Source: Myxococcota bacterium (GTDB taxonomy: Bacteria; Myxococcota_A; UBA796; CAJQPC01). From it: 33,853 nt of DNA. Below, piece by piece: positions 30,962-33,853 of this stretch (the stretch's first letter is position 1; every line of letters starts with the position of its first letter). Location of the stretch: the NCBI GenBank assembly GCA_023150775.1, contig JAKLKE010000023.1:1-33853 (forward strand). Direction: 5' to 3'. Position numbers and translations under genes: made by a program. The notes beneath the pieces are model-generated. The model worked only from the letters and a program-made list of their open reading frames with translations. It was not told the origin of the DNA and did no database searches.

Positions 30962-31894
30962 ATGGCGAACCGCACACGCGCCCTGGCCAGGGCGTTCACC
31001 GGGCTTACCCTCATCACCTACCTGCTGGTGGTCTTCGGCGCCGTCGTGCGCGCCCGAGGCGCCGGGCCGCTCTGTTTTGGCGAGCTCGTCCCGGCGCTGG
31101 ACCTCGGGGTGGTCTTGGAGTGGGGTCATCGGGCGCTCGCGGGCTCGGTGTCAATCCTGCTCGTGGGCCTCTCGGTCTGGCTCTACCAAGATCGCCGCGC
31201 CTGGGCGGCCTGCCGCGCGCTCCTCGGCGTCTCGTTCGTGGTGCTCGCCGTTCAGGTGGTGCTCGGCGGCCTCACCGTGCTCAAGCTCTTGGCCTCGTGG
31301 ACGGTCACCTCCCACTTGCTCGTGGGCAACGCCTTTGGCGTGTGTTTGACCTTGCTCTCCGCGAGGCTCTTTGAGCTCGCCGAGGCCCAGGACGACACGG
31401 CCCTGAGCGCCCCGGTGAGCCCCACGCTCCGGGGCTTGGCCTGGGGCATCGCCGGGCTGTACCTCGCCCAGATGACGCTGGGCGGCCTCGTCTCCTCACG
31501 TTTCGCCGGGCTCGTCTGCCCGCAGTGGCCGGCCTGCGCGGGCGACATGTTCTTCCCGAGCTTTGGGGGCCTCCTGGGCCTGCAGCTCAGCCACCGCCTC
31601 GTGGCCTACGCGCTGACCTTCGCCATCGCGGCCTTCGCCTGGGGCGCCTGGGATCACCCTCGTCTGGGCGGACGCTCCCGCCTGCTGCTGCTCCTCGTGA
31701 TCGTGCAGGTGGCCTTGGGGATCGGAAACGTGCTGCTTCGTCTGCCAGTTGAGGTGACGGCACTTCACTCTGCGACCGCGGCCGCGTTAGGTGCTGCGAC
31801 CGCGCTCGTGGTCCGCGACGCGGCCCGGGCACGCACCGCCCCCCCGCTCGCTGCCGCGCCCACCCCCGCGGCCCTGCCGGAGATCGTCGCATGA
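30962..31894 (+). CDS. ctaA: Heme A synthase CtaA
   Basis: The 310-aa protein oxidises the C8 methyl of heme O to give heme A. It was started at ATG 30962 because GAGGAG lies at 30951-30956. Eight membrane segments are visible in two pseudo-symmetric halves. The four heme-ligating histidines are H56 (EWGHRALAG), H118 (VTSHLLVG), H211 (LSHRLVAY) and H269 (ALHSATA). A CPQWPAC pair (C186, C192) lies in an outer loop. Its stop overlaps the ctaB start by ATGA, so both are co-translated. Confidence 0.93.
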   Translation: MANRTRALARAFTGLTLITYLLVVFGAVVRARGAGPLCFGELVPALDLGVVLEWGHRALAGSVSILLVGLSVWLYQDRRAWAACRALLGVSFVVLAVQVVLGGLTVLKLLASWTVTSHLLVGNAFGVCLTLLSARLFELAEAQDDTALSAPVSPTLRGLAWGIAGLYLAQMTLGGLVSSRFAGLVCPQWPACAGDMFFPSFGGLLGLQLSHRLVAYALTFAIAAFAWGAWDHPRLGGRSRLLLLLVIVQVALGIGNVLLRLPVEVTALHSATAAALGAATALVVRDAARARTAPPLAAAPTPAALPEIVA

Positions 31895-32811
31895 GCCTTG
31901 TCCACCCGACCGTACAAAGCGAGCCCCGCATCAGCTTCGCCGATCTGGCGCGTCTGTACTGGGAGATGACGCGCCCGCGGGTGCTGGCGCTGGTGCTCTT
32001 CACCGGCCTGCCCGCCTTGGCGATGGCAGAAGGTGGCTGGCCGAGCCCCGGAAAGGCGGGCCTCGTGCTCTTGGGCACGGCCATGGCGGGGGCGGCCTGC
32101 TCGGTCTTAAACGCCTATCTGGAGCGTGACATCGACGCCCGGATGGCCCGCACCCAGCTTCGTCCCCTCCCCGCGGCCTCCGTCGCCCCCGGCCACGCGC
32201 TGTTTTATGGCCTGGGGCTCTCTGTGGCGTCTACGGCGCTGTTGTGGGCGGTGGGTGGCCCCGTCGCCGCGGCCGTGGGCCTCGTCTCGATCCTGTTCTA
32301 TGTCTTCGTCTACACCCTCGGGCTCAAGCGCCGGACCGCCCAGAACATCGTCATCGGCGGCGCCGCTGGGGCCACCGCGCCGCTCATCGCTGAAGCCGCG
32401 CTCACCGGCCAGCTCACCTCGGCGTCCTGGATCCTGTTCCTCATCATCTTCTTGTGGACCCCGCCTCACTTCTGGGCGATTGCGCTCTACCGGAAGGACG
32501 ACTATGCCGCGGCGGGCGTGCCGATGATGCCCAACGTCGTCGGCGACCAAGGCACCCGCTGGCGGATGTTGGCGTACACGCTCCTGCTCGTGCCCGTCAC
32601 CCTCGCGCCGTGCTTCACCGGCCACCTGAGCCCCCTGTACGGCGCGGTCGCGCTGGCCTCGGGGCTCTGGTTCACCTGGCACAACGTCCGCGTGCTCCAG
32701 GCTCAGGATTATGAGCAGGACCGCGTCATGTTTAAGGCCTCGGTGGCCTATCTGTTCATCCTGTTCGGGGCGATGCTCATCGACCTCGCCTTGGCCCCCT
32801 TCGCCCGTTGA
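31891..32811 (+). CDS. ctaB: Protoheme IX farnesyltransferase CtaB
   Basis: The 306-aa UbiA-family prenyltransferase makes heme O from heme B and farnesyl diphosphate. The Asp-rich substrate motif NAYLERDIDARMART (residues 74-88) is followed by LRPLP. The second motif region contains KRRTAQNIVIGGAAGATAPL and FLWTPPHFWAIALYRKDDY, both typical of this enzyme. About eight membrane segments are visible. It overlaps ctaA by 4 bp and precedes ctaC by 71 bp. Confidence 0.94.
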   Translation: MSLVHPTVQSEPRISFADLARLYWEMTRPRVLALVLFTGLPALAMAEGGWPSPGKAGLVLLGTAMAGAACSVLNAYLERDIDARMARTQLRPLPAASVAPGHALFYGLGLSVASTALLWAVGGPVAAAVGLVSILFYVFVYTLGLKRRTAQNIVIGGAAGATAPLIAEAALTGQLTSASWILFLIIFLWTPPHFWAIALYRKDDYAAAGVPMMPNVVGDQGTRWRMLAYTLLLVPVTLAPCFTGHLSPLYGAVALASGLWFTWHNVRVLQAQDYEQDRVMFKASVAYLFILFGAMLIDLALAPFAR

Positions 32812-32882
32812 CGCCAAAGCGCGCGCCGTGTGCTATACGCGGGCGTCACGGGAAGCTCTCTCCACCCTACCGGACCAAACCC

Positions 32883-33853
32883 ATGCACATCCGGATCCCC
32901 TCCATTCGCTCCATGCTCTCTAGCGTGTCCGCGCTGACGTTCGTCGCGTTGAGCGGCTGCTACACCCGCTTTGATCCGCTGACCTTCAAGGACGATCCAC
33001 AGTCCACGATGATGCCGATGTCCGATCTCGCCCTCTCGACGGACGAGATCTACTGGCCGGTCATCTGGATCACCGTCGCCATCTTCGTGTTGGTGCAGGC
33101 GCTCCTCACCGTCGCCGTCGTGAAGTTTCGTGAGAAGCCCGGCGAGCCGATGCCTGAGCAGGTGCACGGCAACATCAACATGGAGCTCGGCTGGACGCTT
33201 CTGCCGGTCATCATCCTCGTCGCGATCTCGTTCCCGACGGTCACCCGCATCTGGGCGGCCCAGACCGCTCCCGAGGGTGAGGTCTTCGAGATCAAGGTCG
33301 TCGGCAAGCAGTGGTGGTTCGCCTTTGAGTACCCCGAGCTGGGCCTCGTCACCGCGAACGAGGTGCACCTGCCCGCCGGTCGCCCGGTTCATCTGGCCCT
33401 GCACTCCGGCGACGTGATTCACGCGTTCTGGATCCCCCGCCTCGGCGGCAAACGTGACCTCATGCCTGGCCGCATCAACCACATCTGGTTGACCGCGGAC
33501 ATGCCCCCCGAAGGTCAAGACTCCATCCGCTTAGAGGGCCAGTGCGCTGAGCTCTGCGGTGACTCCCACGCGCTCATGCGTATGGAGGCCATCGTGCACA
33601 CCCCCGAGAGCTTCGACAAGTGGGTGGCCGAGCAGAAACAAGCCGCCGCGACCCCGACGGAGCCTCTGGCCGCGAAGGGCGCCGAGACCTTCCTCGCCGC
33701 GGGCTGCATCGCCTGCCACTCGACCGACTCGTCCAACGCCCAGGCCTTCCTCGCGCCGAACCTCTCGCACTTCGCCAGCCGCCCGCGCATCGCCGCTGAC
33801 CGCTTCGAGAACAACGCCGAGAACCTCGCCGCGTGGCTTCGTAACCCCCAGGC
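32883..33853 (+). CDS. ctaC: Cytochrome c oxidase subunit II with fused cytochrome c domain, lipoprotein type (partial)
   Basis: The gene runs from ATG 32883 off the right edge, giving 323 complete codons. A signal ends in the lipobox LSGC (C26), followed by two membrane segments (WPVIWITVAIFVLVQALLTV and LGWTLLPVIILVAISF). The cupredoxin domain has KQWWFAFEYPE, the ligand His in VIHAFWIP and the CuA site CAELCGDSHALM. Further on, GCIACHS is a c-type heme motif, so this is a caa3-type subunit II. The position behind ctaA-ctaB is standard. The C-terminal end of the cytochrome c domain, including its Met ligand, lies outside the window. Confidence 0.93.
   Translation, partial: MHIRIPSIRSMLSSVSALTFVALSGCYTRFDPLTFKDDPQSTMMPMSDLALSTDEIYWPVIWITVAIFVLVQALLTVAVVKFREKPGEPMPEQVHGNINMELGWTLLPVIILVAISFPTVTRIWAAQTAPEGEVFEIKVVGKQWWFAFEYPELGLVTANEVHLPAGRPVHLALHSGDVIHAFWIPRLGGKRDLMPGRINHIWLTADMPPEGQDSIRLEGQCAELCGDSHALMRMEAIVHTPESFDKWVAEQKQAAATPTEPLAAKGAETFLAAGCIACHSTDSSNAQAFLAPNLSHFASRPRIAADRFENNAENLAAWLRNPQ

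Overview
The window looks like a chromosomal segment of a high-GC, Gram-negative, soil- or sediment-type bacterium, most likely from Myxococcota or a related former deltaproteobacterial lineage. This is inferred from the mix of eukaryote-like Ser/Thr kinase, AgmX/PglI-type protein, many lipoproteins with Asp/Gly-rich linkers, MopE-type metal-binding repeats, a caspase-fold protein and a large partner-switching operon. No rRNA, tRNA, CRISPR array or transposase was seen.

Left part (1-6500): the 5' end of a minus-strand gene, then a radical SAM enzyme of the Tes-like (tetraether/membrane-spanning lipid synthase) superfamily. Its last 25 bp are repeated exactly 2.4 kb downstream. Between the two copies lies a minus-strand pair, an SMC/OLD-like AAA ATPase and a DUF4276/TOPRIM-like partner, joined by an ATGA overlap. 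This reads as a small integrated defence-type island at the 3' end of the radical SAM gene, placed between it and convergent ttcA. Two small membrane proteins and a VapBC-type pair follow; the toxin frame has no recognisable start codon.

Box region (6514-10650): boxR (XRE plus shikimate-kinase-like regulator) diverges from boxC-boxB of the aerobic benzoyl-CoA epoxidation pathway. The shared intergenic DNA is exactly symmetric around a palindrome that can serve as the -35 of both promoters. A terminator hairpin and a structured, repeat-bearing leader precede an unrecognised 234-aa gene.

Signalling region (11557-19403): a kinase/AgmX-like pair, a glutathione S-transferase, then six co-directional minus-strand genes: bacterial GRAS-family protein, unknown 179-aa protein, SpoIIE-type phosphatase, HATPase-like protein, STAS-like protein and a PAS-like/class III adenylate cyclase. 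Short gaps and ATGA overlaps suggest one operon that couples a GRAS methyltransferase-fold protein to partner switching and cyclic nucleotide output.

Surface region (19480-26800): two tandem paralogous lipoproteins, two further lipoproteins, a 735-aa lipoprotein with eight MopE-like motifs and a fibrinogen-like C-terminus, and a caspase-fold protein lacking both catalytic residues. The caspase-fold gene ends over a His-rich tract that, in another frame, runs directly into an Nfu N-terminal domain.

Right part (26816-33853): a GNAT acetyltransferase, a polytopic GT-C-like membrane protein broken by a frameshift, an aldo/keto reductase, then cytochrome oxidase assembly and structural genes: SURF1, ctaA, ctaB and ctaC (cut by the window edge). 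Two apparent frameshifts within 3 kb could be real or could be assembly errors.
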